DNA of 64,000 nt. Origin: Chryseobacterium sp. G0162 (GTDB lineage: Bacteria; Bacteroidota; Bacteroidia; Flavobacteriales; Weeksellaceae). A program made the position numbers and the translations under genes. Below the pieces are notes generated by a model, which saw only the letters and a program-made list of their open reading frames with translations, was not told the origin of the DNA and made no database searches. Positions within the stretch are counted from its first letter, which is position 1, and each line of letters opens with the position of its first letter. This document shows, one piece after another, positions 52,197 through 59,742 of the stretch. The stretch is taken from assembly GCF_003815715.1 (NCBI RefSeq), contig NZ_CP033922.1, positions 2,510,001 through 2,574,000 on the forward strand. Reading direction: 5' to 3'.

Positions 52197-52238
52197 TCTA
52201 TGTGGTTAGAAAAATTAAACCACATAGATGCATAGAAT
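52197..52238. repeat. CTATGTGGTT hairpin repeat, copy 2
   Basis: TCTATGTGGTT, 10-nt AT-rich loop, AACCACATAGA (perfect 11-bp stem), then TGCATAGAAT. Closely matches the copy at 48893. Confidence 0.7.
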
Positions 52239-52313
52239 GTTTCTTTTAAAATATGCACTTGCTGAAAATCTTTGATTTTCTTGCGCCTTAAAGGCAACTT
52301 ATTATTTATAACC

Positions 52314-52373
52314 TTTGCGCCTTTGCGTTCCCCAAAAAATATTCATTATGCTGGAGAAACGCAAAGGCGCAAA
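52314..52373. repeat. TTTGCGCCTTTGCGTT inverted repeat
   Basis: A perfect 16-bp stem (52314-52329 with 52358-52373) with a 28-nt spacer. Shorter related words flank it at 52281-52297 (TTGCGCCTTAAAGGCAA) and 52398-52410. Confidence 0.75.
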
Positions 52374-52588
52374 AGAATTTTATATGGTATGTGTTTTTAA
52401 GGCGCAAAGATTTTATCTGCGATAAAATTTAATCATATTGTTTTATTTTAATGACAATGAGTTTGTTAGGTAGCTTTGTTTGCTACAGATTTGTTCATAT
52501 TAATACCCCTTAACAATTTTCTAATCTCATTTTAATCTCTTTAATGACATTTTAATTCCGTTCCAAAGAACTTTTAATCTGACCGTTC

Positions 52589-52596
52589 TAGTTTTG
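52589..52596 (+). promoter_or_regulatory. -7 box TAGTTTTG of the USP-like gene
   Basis: TAnnTTTG match, 41 bp before the ATG at 52638. Confidence 0.6.
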
Positions 52597-52637
52597 TATC
52601 ATCAAAAAAGATAAACACAATACAAAATAATAAGAAC

Positions 52638-53132
52638 ATGGCTAAAACAATTCTAATTGCAACAGATTACTCCCTTGAGTCATTAAACATATTAAAAAAA
52701 GTTCTAAGAGAAAAGGACGCTTCTGAAGATCAGAACCAATATAACATCCTTTTGGTTTCAGGATATGATTCAGGAGATTCTATCAGAGATCTTCTATTCA
52801 ATACCAAGACAACCATTTTCAATAAGATCAGACCTGTGGAGTTTTGTGATGGCTATGAAATCATCAAGAATAAGTATCCTCATTTAGTTAATAAAATTAT
52901 CTGCGACATCTTTACAGGTAGCTTTCAGAGAACCTTTAACCAATATGTGGAGGCTAATACTATTGAAGAAGCTTATTATTCTAGCTCTATTAAAAGTAAA
53001 GGTAAAGGAAAATTTGATCTTGTTCCATATATCAAAAAATGCAAAGTGCTTCAAGCCGGGGAAATTACCCTTGAAATTAAAGAAAGACTTCCGGAAAGAG
53101 GAAGGCTGGCAGAGATCTTTGTAGAGGTCTAA
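52638..53132 (+). CDS. Universal-stress-protein-like protein
   Basis: A 164-residue protein. The N-terminus (KTILIATDYSLESLNILKKV) is that of the universal stress protein/HUP fold, with the 'ATDxS' nucleotide-contact loop, but the typical C-terminal GSxxxxxxxxxGSVS motif is missing and the last 60 residues are unlike other USPs. Hence it is a divergent or non-nucleotide-binding member. It follows the two-component operon by 560 bp and precedes the DUF1275 gene by 31 bp, with which it is probably co-transcribed. Confidence 0.65.
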   Translation: MAKTILIATDYSLESLNILKKVLREKDASEDQNQYNILLVSGYDSGDSIRDLLFNTKTTIFNKIRPVEFCDGYEIIKNKYPHLVNKIICDIFTGSFQRTFNQYVEANTIEEAYYSSSIKSKGKGKFDLVPYIKKCKVLQAGEITLEIKERLPERGRLAEIFVEV

Positions 53133-53163
53133 TCATCATCAACACAATCTAAAAAAATAAAAA

Positions 53164-53991
53164 ATGTTAAGGAATTATAGTAACAGCAGAACATTGGGAG
53201 ACAATATCAGGTTGGGGACGCTGACTGCCTTTACGGCGGGTACTATAAATATTGCATCCCTACTCATATTTCTCTCTTTTACTTCCAACGTAACAGGTCA
53301 TTATGCTATTTTGGCCGCAGAAATCAGTAAAGGAAACTGGTCTCAGGTAGCCATAATGGCAAGCTGGATCTTTTTATTCTTCTTCGGAAGTTTCCTGTCC
53401 AATTTTATTGTGATTAATTTCAACAGGAAGAGTAAGTATTTTGCTCACGCAATGCCTCTTGTATTGGAAATCTTATGTTTGTTTGGAGTAGGAGTGTATG
53501 GCCAATTATATTATCAAAAAACGTTGGCGGAAACAGAAGTTTTAGTAGCAATCATGCTTTTTGCCACAGGACTACAAAATGGTTTAACGGCAAGTATATC
53601 CAACTTCTCCGTTAAAACGACCCACCTTACAGGAACAACAACCGATTTAGGAATCCTGGTTTCTATGTTTACTCAAAAGAAATACAGAAAAAACGGTGAA
53701 TTAATCGGAAGAGCAAAATTGCTGATGAGTATTATGGTAGCTTATGTATTAGGAGCTGTATTCTCAGGATTAACCTATTATTATCTGGAGTTTAGAGTAT
53801 TTTATGTAATTAGCTTATGTCTTATGATTGTAATTGGATATGATGCTTATAAAATTCATGTAAGACACTTTAATACAAAGTACAGATACAACAGAATTTA
53901 TAAAAAACCGAATCTTTTGGCTTATCTGTATGAAAAGATCCATGGGATTCCTAAAAGTAAAGAGAATAGAAAACTGGTCTTTGAAGACTAG
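53164..53991 (+). CDS. YoaK/DUF1275-family membrane protein
   Basis: A 275-residue protein with about six helices; the N-terminal part (GDNIRLGTLTAFTAGTINIA) and SNVTGHYAILAAEISKGNW fit DUF1275. It is followed by a motif-rich second half (NGLTASISNFSVKTTHLTGT) and a basic, soluble C-terminal tail (about 230-275). Function is not established for this family; a small-solute or stress-related role is suspected. It lies 31 bp after the USP-like gene. Confidence 0.85.
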   Translation: MLRNYSNSRTLGDNIRLGTLTAFTAGTINIASLLIFLSFTSNVTGHYAILAAEISKGNWSQVAIMASWIFLFFFGSFLSNFIVINFNRKSKYFAHAMPLVLEILCLFGVGVYGQLYYQKTLAETEVLVAIMLFATGLQNGLTASISNFSVKTTHLTGTTTDLGILVSMFTQKKYRKNGELIGRAKLLMSIMVAYVLGAVFSGLTYYYLEFRVFYVISLCLMIVIGYDAYKIHVRHFNTKYRYNRIYKKPNLLAYLYEKIHGIPKSKENRKLVFED

Positions 53992-54051
53992 GATTAGATA
54001 CCTGGTGCAGGGTAAATATCACTATTAATTTTTTGTATAAACTAGCTGGTT

Positions 54052-54086
54052 CAATCCTCTATTGATGTAAATGCAATAGGGGATTG
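54052..54086. other. Stem-loop of unclear role
   Basis: CAATCCTCTATTG / CAATAGGGGATTG, a 13-bp stem with one G-T pair and a 9-nt loop. There is no T-tract on either strand, so it is not a clear terminator. Confidence 0.4.
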
Positions 54087-54211
54087 TTCTCTATGAAATG
54101 CTAATATCACAAACAGTTTGGAGCAGAATTTGCAGAAAGCTGTATTGTTGAAATGTTGATAATTAAATATTAATTCCCGTTTTTAATGTTTTAATTCCCA
54201 TTTTCATTGAC

Positions 54212-54219
54212 TATTTTTG
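54212..54219 (+). promoter_or_regulatory. -7 box TATTTTTG of mutL
   Basis: TAnnTTTG match, 19 bp before the ATG at 54239. It rules out the upstream TTG at 54224 as a start, because transcription would begin at about that base. Confidence 0.7.
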
Positions 54220-54238
54220 TAAGTTGATTTACGTTTTT

Positions 54239-56035
54239 ATGTCAGATATTATTCAGCTTTTACCGGATCATGTAGCCAACCAAATTGCGGCAGGAGAGGT
54301 GGTGCAGAGACCTGCATCCATCGTGAAGGAACTTTTGGAAAATGCTATAGATGCAGATGCAACGAAGATTGAACTGATTATCAGGGATTCCGGGAAAAAT
54401 CTTATCCAGGTCGTAGATGACGGAAAAGGAATGTCCGAAACAGATGCCAGACTTGCATTTGAAAGGCATGCTACCTCCAAAATCAGAGGAACAGAAGATA
54501 TCTTTAAGATCTCAACAAAAGGATTCCGCGGAGAAGCGTTAGCTTCTATTGCTGCCGTTTCACAGGTGGAGCTGAGAACAAAGCAAAAGGAGGCTTCCAT
54601 TGGAACCAACATATATATTGAAGGTGGAGTTTTCCAGTTTCAGGACCCTATACAGACTGCAGAAGGATCCAACTTCCTGGTAAAGAATCTTTTTTATAAT
54701 GTTCCTGCCAGAAGAAAGTTTCTGAAAAATAATAATATTGAATTCAGACACGTTATTGATGAGTTTCAGCGTGTTGCACTGGCACATGAGGGGTTAGAAT
54801 TCTCATTGTTTCATGATGATGAAGCCGTTTTCAGATTAAGAAAAGGAAGCCAGATGCAGCGTATTGTAGATGTTTTCGGAAGAAAATTACAACCGCTTTT
54901 GATTCCTATCAAGGAAGATATTATTTGGTGTAAACTTCACGGATTTGTGGCCAAACCTGAAGGAGCTAAAAAAGCAAGAGGAGAACAGTTTCTTTTCGTA
55001 AACGGGAGATATTTCAAGAGCCCATATTTCAATAAAGCGGTGCAGGAAGCCTTTGAAGGTCTTCTTCAGCCCGGATATGTTCCATCATTTTTCCTCTATC
55101 TGGAAATGGATCCGGAGAAAATAGATGTCAATATTCATCCGCAGAAAACAGAGGTGAAATTTGAAGATGAACATCTTATTTTCGCTCTGCTTCGTTCCAC
55201 AATCAAGAGATCATTGGGAATCTATAATGTTTCTCCAAGTCTGGATTTCGACAGAGATCCGGAATTGGATGAGATGATGAACAAGCCCATTCCAAGCAAA
55301 GGAAACGGTGGCGGAGGTGGCGTTATCAAAATGCCTGAGATTATTGTAGATAGGGATTATAATCCGTTTTTAGAAGAAAAAAATGTAGTACACCCCGAAG
55401 AAATTCAGAATCTGACTGAAATGTACCATCAGAATATTTCCGCAGAGCCTTCAAAGATCAATCTTTTTGAAGATGAAGACTTTGATGAAGATTTGATGAG
55501 ACTTCCTAACGGGTATTGGTTATTTAATAAAGGAGATGTTACCCTGATGCTTGATTTGGGAAGAATGCATAGATTACTGGTTTCAGAAAATAATAAAACA
55601 ACCAGGAAAACAAATACAGGTACAAACAGTCATGCTTTGCTTTTCTCCCTGGAGTATCATATGAACGAGATTGAGAAAAGTAAATACGAATCCATCAAAA
55701 AATATCTTCCTGAACTTGGGTTTGACATGAAAATTGCTCATGAAAGTGTACTGAGAATAGATTCACTTCCGGAAGGACTGAAAGAAACACAGGCGATGAA
55801 GTTCCTGGAAAACCTTTTCGAGATTCTTGATTATAAAACAGAAGGTGAATTTATGCAGTATTATCATAACCAATGGAGCAAAATGCATTCGAAGTCAAGA
55901 TTTGACTTTATTTATAAAAAAGATGCGGAACAGGTTATCAAAGACTTTACAGCATTAGGCTTCCCCGAGTTTTTGCCAGATGGGAAGAGATGTTTCTATG
56001 AAGTTCCGTTTAATGATTTTAAAAACAAATTTTAA
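54239..56035 (+). CDS. mutL: DNA mismatch repair protein MutL
   Basis: A 598-residue protein starting at MSDIIQLLPDHVANQIAAGE. The N-terminal GHKL ATPase motifs are complete: ELLENAIDA (motif I), DDGKGM (motif II) and TKGFRGEALASIA (motif III), then the transducer domain and a disordered Gly-rich linker near residue 360 (GNGGGGGV). The C-terminal domain has LDLGRMHRLLVSE where endonuclease-type MutLs have DQHA(x)2E(x)4E, so the nick-making metal site looks lost. It acts with MutS in mismatch repair. The rhomboid gene begins 5 bp after its stop. Confidence 0.95.
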   Translation: MSDIIQLLPDHVANQIAAGEVVQRPASIVKELLENAIDADATKIELIIRDSGKNLIQVVDDGKGMSETDARLAFERHATSKIRGTEDIFKISTKGFRGEALASIAAVSQVELRTKQKEASIGTNIYIEGGVFQFQDPIQTAEGSNFLVKNLFYNVPARRKFLKNNNIEFRHVIDEFQRVALAHEGLEFSLFHDDEAVFRLRKGSQMQRIVDVFGRKLQPLLIPIKEDIIWCKLHGFVAKPEGAKKARGEQFLFVNGRYFKSPYFNKAVQEAFEGLLQPGYVPSFFLYLEMDPEKIDVNIHPQKTEVKFEDEHLIFALLRSTIKRSLGIYNVSPSLDFDRDPELDEMMNKPIPSKGNGGGGGVIKMPEIIVDRDYNPFLEEKNVVHPEEIQNLTEMYHQNISAEPSKINLFEDEDFDEDLMRLPNGYWLFNKGDVTLMLDLGRMHRLLVSENNKTTRKTNTGTNSHALLFSLEYHMNEIEKSKYESIKKYLPELGFDMKIAHESVLRIDSLPEGLKETQAMKFLENLFEILDYKTEGEFMQYYHNQWSKMHSKSRFDFIYKKDAEQVIKDFTALGFPEFLPDGKRCFYEVPFNDFKNKF

Positions 56036-56040
56036 AAAAT

Positions 56041-56769
56041 ATGTTTAACAATATACCACCCATTACAAGGAATATTATCATTATCAATGTAATCGTATTC
56101 ATCGTTACTTCTTTAATGGGGAATCAAGTTATTGAATATCTTGCCGGGTTTTATCCCTTTTCTCCTTACTTCCATTCATGGCAGGTGATTACTCACATGT
56201 TTATGCACGGAAGTATTATGCATATTTTATTTAATATGATGACCCTCTTTAGTTTTGGTCCTATTCTGGAACAAACACTTGGAGAAAAAAAATACCTTAT
56301 ACTGTATTTTTTAAGTGGTCTGGGTGCCTTCTTCCTGTTTAATTTATGGAATTTTGTTGAAGCTCAACAACTTTCCAGCGAATTACAACAGCTAGGCTTT
56401 AATGTAGATGCTTATATGTCCGGAGCAAGTGTGCAATTTGCAGGGAATGCAGATGCTGTTCTGAAGCAGAGAGATTTATTAGAAAGTTTAAAAGCTATTG
56501 TAGCAACCCCTATGGTTGGTGCTTCCGGAGCTATTTTCGGAGTAGTAGCTGCTTTTGCAACATTATATCCGGATTCAAAAATTGGAATTATGTTTATTCC
56601 AGTTCCGATTAAAGTAAAATATTTATTGCCGATTATTGTCGTTATTTCTATTTATTTGGGGGTTTCCGGTAATGGAGGTGGAATTGCTCACCTAGCTCAC
56701 GTTGGTGGAGCTTTGGTTGGTTGGCTGCTGGCAAGGATTTGGAAGAAGCATTTATATAGATTCAATTAA
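56041..56769 (+). CDS. Rhomboid-family intramembrane serine protease
   Basis: A 242-residue membrane protein with six helices. The catalytic Ser162 is in VGASGAIFG and His220 in HLAHVGG, with the supporting His/Asn in MHGSIMHILFNMM (about 55-67). Between helices 3 and 4 is an unusual extra segment of about 45 polar residues (EAQQLSSELQQLGFNVDAYM and following), which could shape substrate choice. It cleaves other membrane proteins within the bilayer. It starts 5 bp after mutL and is followed 9 bp later by an EEP gene. Confidence 0.92.
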   Translation: MFNNIPPITRNIIIINVIVFIVTSLMGNQVIEYLAGFYPFSPYFHSWQVITHMFMHGSIMHILFNMMTLFSFGPILEQTLGEKKYLILYFLSGLGAFFLFNLWNFVEAQQLSSELQQLGFNVDAYMSGASVQFAGNADAVLKQRDLLESLKAIVATPMVGASGAIFGVVAAFATLYPDSKIGIMFIPVPIKVKYLLPIIVVISIYLGVSGNGGGIAHLAHVGGALVGWLLARIWKKHLYRFN

Positions 56770-56778
56770 TCATTTTCT

Positions 56779-57780
56779 GTGAAGATTTTCCGACTTATAG
56801 TACTGATCTTGCATATAGGAATCCTATGTCTATTGCTGGGTTCTCTATTAAATGCCTATATCCCGCCTAAAATATTTCCGTGGTTTAATTTGCTGTCTTT
56901 AGGATTTCCTGTTCTTATTATCCTGTATATTATCTTAACCGTATTTTGGGTATTCAGCTGGAAAAAAAGAGCTTTTGTATTCATGTTGGTAGGGTTAGTA
57001 TTTATTAATCCTGTCAAGCGATGGGTCAATTTTTCCTCGGAGAAGAAAGAAAGTGCTGATCCTATAAAGATTGTATCTTTTAATATAAAAGCAGGGTTGA
57101 TGGGCAGGGAAGAGGTTTTAAATTATCTCAAAGCTCAAGATGCGGATGTTATTCTCTTGCAGGAAGATGGAGGAATGGAATATCCAACCCTTAAAGGCTA
57201 TAATAGAACCAAATCTAATGGAATTTTAACCATTCTGACAAAGCATCATTTATCCAGCGAAAAATTAATTTTTTCTGAAGACGAAAGTATGAACTTACAA
57301 AGTGGTCTTCAGGCAGATATTGAAATAAAAGGTAAGACGTATAGATTTGTAGACGTTTATCTTTATCCGTTTCAGTTTGAAAAAAAGATGGTTAAACTTG
57401 ATGGAAATTCCGAAGACAATGAGCAAAAAGTAAAGGGCGTTGTAAGAAAACTTATTCCGACCTTTAAAAAACATCAGGATCAGGTAAGAAAAATTAGTGA
57501 AACGATAGAAAACTCACCATATCCGGTTATCGTTGCAGGAGACTTCAATTCTGTTCCTAATTCTTATGAGTACTATCACTTATCAGACGGTCTTGAAGAT
57601 GCATTTATGACAGCAGGAAAGGGGAGCGCAACCAGCTTTCATGATTATAAATTTCCGATCCGGATAGATTATGTTTTTTACTCAAAATCGTTGACGGCTA
57701 TTTCCTATGTTGTTGACCGTTCTGTCAGTATTTCAGATCATTATCCAGTAGTTGCGAGGATTTCTTTAAACGACAAATAA
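56779..57780 (+). CDS. Membrane-anchored endonuclease/exonuclease/phosphatase (EEP) protein, paralogue 1
   Basis: A 333-residue protein starting with GTG. Two to three N-terminal helices (about 4-75) anchor it, and an EEP domain follows: VSFNIKAGL (about 98), LLQEDGG (about 121), VAGDFNSVPNS and SDHYPVVARI (last 15 residues) hold the metal and phosphate-contacting Asn, Glu, Asp and His. The domain probably faces the periplasm and cleaves phosphodiesters of nucleic acid or lipid. It is 9 bp after the rhomboid gene. A close paralogue follows. Confidence 0.88.
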   Translation: MKIFRLIVLILHIGILCLLLGSLLNAYIPPKIFPWFNLLSLGFPVLIILYIILTVFWVFSWKKRAFVFMLVGLVFINPVKRWVNFSSEKKESADPIKIVSFNIKAGLMGREEVLNYLKAQDADVILLQEDGGMEYPTLKGYNRTKSNGILTILTKHHLSSEKLIFSEDESMNLQSGLQADIEIKGKTYRFVDVYLYPFQFEKKMVKLDGNSEDNEQKVKGVVRKLIPTFKKHQDQVRKISETIENSPYPVIVAGDFNSVPNSYEYYHLSDGLEDAFMTAGKGSATSFHDYKFPIRIDYVFYSKSLTAISYVVDRSVSISDHYPVVARISLNDK

Positions 57781-57854
57781 TCATAAAAATAGTTAAAATT
57801 TGGCTGCTTGGTAGGGTTTTTGCTTAAAAAAACGGGTACCAAGAATGTTTTTTC

Positions 57855-58826
57855 ATGAAGTCGAATCAGATATTACTATTTATACATATCGCTATTGCTG
57901 TTTTACTGCTGTGCACATTGGGGAATGCATGGGTTCCGCCTAATATTTTAGGGAACCTTAATTTACTTTCTCTTGGTTTTCCCTATCTGATATCTGCGCA
58001 TATCCTTCTTACTTTGGTATGGATTTTCAAAAAAAATAAAATTGCTATCGCTTTTGCACTGGGAACATTACTTTTTTACAACCCGATCAGAAGATGGGTT
58101 AATTTTGTTCCTAAATCGGATAAAGAAAAGACAATAAGAGATATCAAAGTTCTTACTTTTAATGTAAAATATGGTGATTACGGATGGGATAAGGTGAAAA
58201 ACTATATTAAAGAGCAAGATCCGGACATTATTTTGGTACAGGAAAAAGACACTAATCGTGCTTTAAGACAAGATCTCGTAAAATACCCTTCTGTAATCTT
58301 AAAAACAAAGCATAAAATTCTAAGACAGGCAGAGATCATAGAAGATAATTCAAGAGGAAATTCGTTCTATGCAGATGTAGACATCAATGGGAAAATCATC
58401 AGAATTGTAAATGTTTATCTGGAACCTTTCAGACTTCAGAAAACAATGTTTACAAAGCTTGATGCCATGGGAATTGGAAATGTATCTAATCTTCTTTCTC
58501 ATATGATTCCTACTTTTCAGGCCCATGAAGATCAGATTAAAAAGATCAGAAAAGCTATTGACTTTTCTCCTTATCCGGTAATTTTAGCCGGTGATTTTAA
58601 TTCGGTCCCGAATTCTTATGAATATTATAGCTTGGGAAAAGATCTTCAGGATGCTTTTTTAACAGCAGGAAAGGGAAGTGCTTCCAGTTTTCATGATTAT
58701 AAGATTCCTTTAAGAATTGATTATATTTTCAGTTCAAAATCCATCATTCCACTAAGCTATAAAGTAGATCAGTCTGTGAAATTATCGGATCACTATCCTG
58801 TAATTGCAGAATTTCTGCTAAATTAG
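57855..58826 (+). CDS. Membrane-anchored EEP protein, paralogue 2
   Basis: A 323-residue paralogue of the preceding gene with the same order: N-terminal helices (about 4-75), LTFNVKYGDYG, ILVQEKD, LAGDFNSVPNSYEYYSLG and SDHYPVIAEF. Identity is highest in the catalytic core and the middle segment MIPTFQAHEDQIKKI. The pair must have arisen by tandem duplication and then diverged, as only the motifs and the helix pattern are closely kept. It lies 74 bp after paralogue 1 and 4 bp before a lipoprotein gene. Confidence 0.88.
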   Translation: MKSNQILLFIHIAIAVLLLCTLGNAWVPPNILGNLNLLSLGFPYLISAHILLTLVWIFKKNKIAIAFALGTLLFYNPIRRWVNFVPKSDKEKTIRDIKVLTFNVKYGDYGWDKVKNYIKEQDPDIILVQEKDTNRALRQDLVKYPSVILKTKHKILRQAEIIEDNSRGNSFYADVDINGKIIRIVNVYLEPFRLQKTMFTKLDAMGIGNVSNLLSHMIPTFQAHEDQIKKIRKAIDFSPYPVILAGDFNSVPNSYEYYSLGKDLQDAFLTAGKGSASSFHDYKIPLRIDYIFSSKSIIPLSYKVDQSVKLSDHYPVIAEFLLN

Positions 58827-58830
58827 TTCC

Positions 58831-59193
58831 ATGAAAAATTTATTGTCTGCCATTTTCATTTTTGTACTCCTTTTGACGGCTTGTTCAAAGAAAGAATCTC
58901 CGGGATTTGGAGCTGAACAGGATTTGAAAATTCATTATGATACAATGGCTGTTGATTCTTTCTCCAATGGGGCTGTTACGGTAGATATTGCCCGTAAGAT
59001 TAAAATGTCTTCGCCTCAGTATCTGGACTCTGTAAAGCAGGCTAAAAAAGCGCTGGCAGACGAACAAAAACTGAAAACGGAGCTGGAGAAAGAAAACAAA
59101 AAGAAAGAAGAGGAAGAAAAGAAAAAAGCAGATGCTGAAAAGCAGAAAAAAACTGCTGAAACTCCTCCTTCTACTAATACCAAAACAGAATAA
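58831..59193 (+). CDS. Small charged lipoprotein
   Basis: A 120-residue protein with a lipoprotein signal peptide ending LLLTAC (Cys18 lipidated), a middle region with no clear fold, and a C-terminal third made of Lys/Glu coil (EEKKKADAEKQKKTAETP). It is periplasmic or outer-membrane attached. It starts 4 bp after the second EEP gene and is 29 bp from the next lipoprotein gene. No function can be read. Confidence 0.85.
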   Translation: MKNLLSAIFIFVLLLTACSKKESPGFGAEQDLKIHYDTMAVDSFSNGAVTVDIARKIKMSSPQYLDSVKQAKKALADEQKLKTELEKENKKKEEEEKKKADAEKQKKTAETPPSTNTKTE

Positions 59194-59222
59194 ATTCAAA
59201 AACATCTTTAAAAATATATAAT

Positions 59223-59669
59223 ATGAAAAAGCAAATTCTTGCAGCAATTGCAATCTCAGTATTCACAGTTGCCTGCACAAAATCAACATCAAAGACAGAA
59301 CAGGTAGAAAATGCAGATGGATCTGTTACTACCACTACTACAACGGTTTCTGAAACATCTCCTCATATGGTTGATTCGGCAAAAGTTAGCGAAGCTAAGG
59401 AAAAAGTTGATGCCAAATTAGATCAGGCTGGAGATAAGATTGATAATGCCGCTCAAAAAGCTAAAGATAAAATTGATGCTACTGCGGATAAGACAAAACA
59501 AGATCTTAATAAAGCAGGACAGGATATCAAAAATGAGGCTAATAAAGTTGGAAAAGATATCAAAGCCGGAGCACAAGACGCCGGAAAAGATGCAAAAGAC
59601 GCTGCCAGAAAAGGAGCTGCGAAAGTAGAAGACGCCGCTAAAAAATTAAAAGAAGATTTAAGCAAATAA
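59223..59669 (+). CDS. LEA-like coiled-coil lipoprotein
   Basis: A 148-residue protein with a lipoprotein signal (FTVAC, Cys18), a Thr-rich linker (SVTTTTTTVSETS), and then a long amphipathic Ala/Lys/Asp-rich helix built of 11-residue units such as AQKAKDKIDATADKTKQDL. This pattern resembles late-embryogenesis-abundant (group 3) and YtxH-like proteins, which protect membranes or proteins from drying or stress. The same role here is an inference. It is the end of the gene run from mutL and is followed by a strong terminator. Confidence 0.85.
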   Translation: MKKQILAAIAISVFTVACTKSTSKTEQVENADGSVTTTTTTVSETSPHMVDSAKVSEAKEKVDAKLDQAGDKIDNAAQKAKDKIDATADKTKQDLNKAGQDIKNEANKVGKDIKAGAQDAGKDAKDAARKGAAKVEDAAKKLKEDLSK

Positions 59670-59673
59670 AAAG

Positions 59674-59710
59674 AAACCCGCCATTGAATTCAATGGCGGG
59701 TTTTATTTTT
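59674..59710. terminator. Bidirectional terminator, perfect 30-bp palindrome
   Basis: AAACCCGCCATTGAA / TTCAATGGCGGGTTT with no spacer, then TTTATTTTT. It separates the lipoprotein gene from the convergent GH3 gene. Confidence 0.92.
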
Positions 59711-59742
59711 TATTTAATTGAAGGTCAGGAAATTCCTTACAC

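Larger units (their letters stand above)
52076..52637. other. Repeat-rich intergenic region (about 560 bp)
   Basis: No gene. It contains a CTATGTGGTT hairpin (52197-52238), a long TTTGCGCCTTTGCGTT inverted repeat (52314-52373) with extra half-copies at 52281 and 52398, and the promoter of the USP-like gene near 52589. Confidence 0.6.

Noticed and set aside
59453..59665. Minus-strand frame opposite the LEA-like lipoprotein
   Set aside because: Ala/Ser/Phe repeats are the mirror of the Lys/Ala/Asp repeats on the coding strand.
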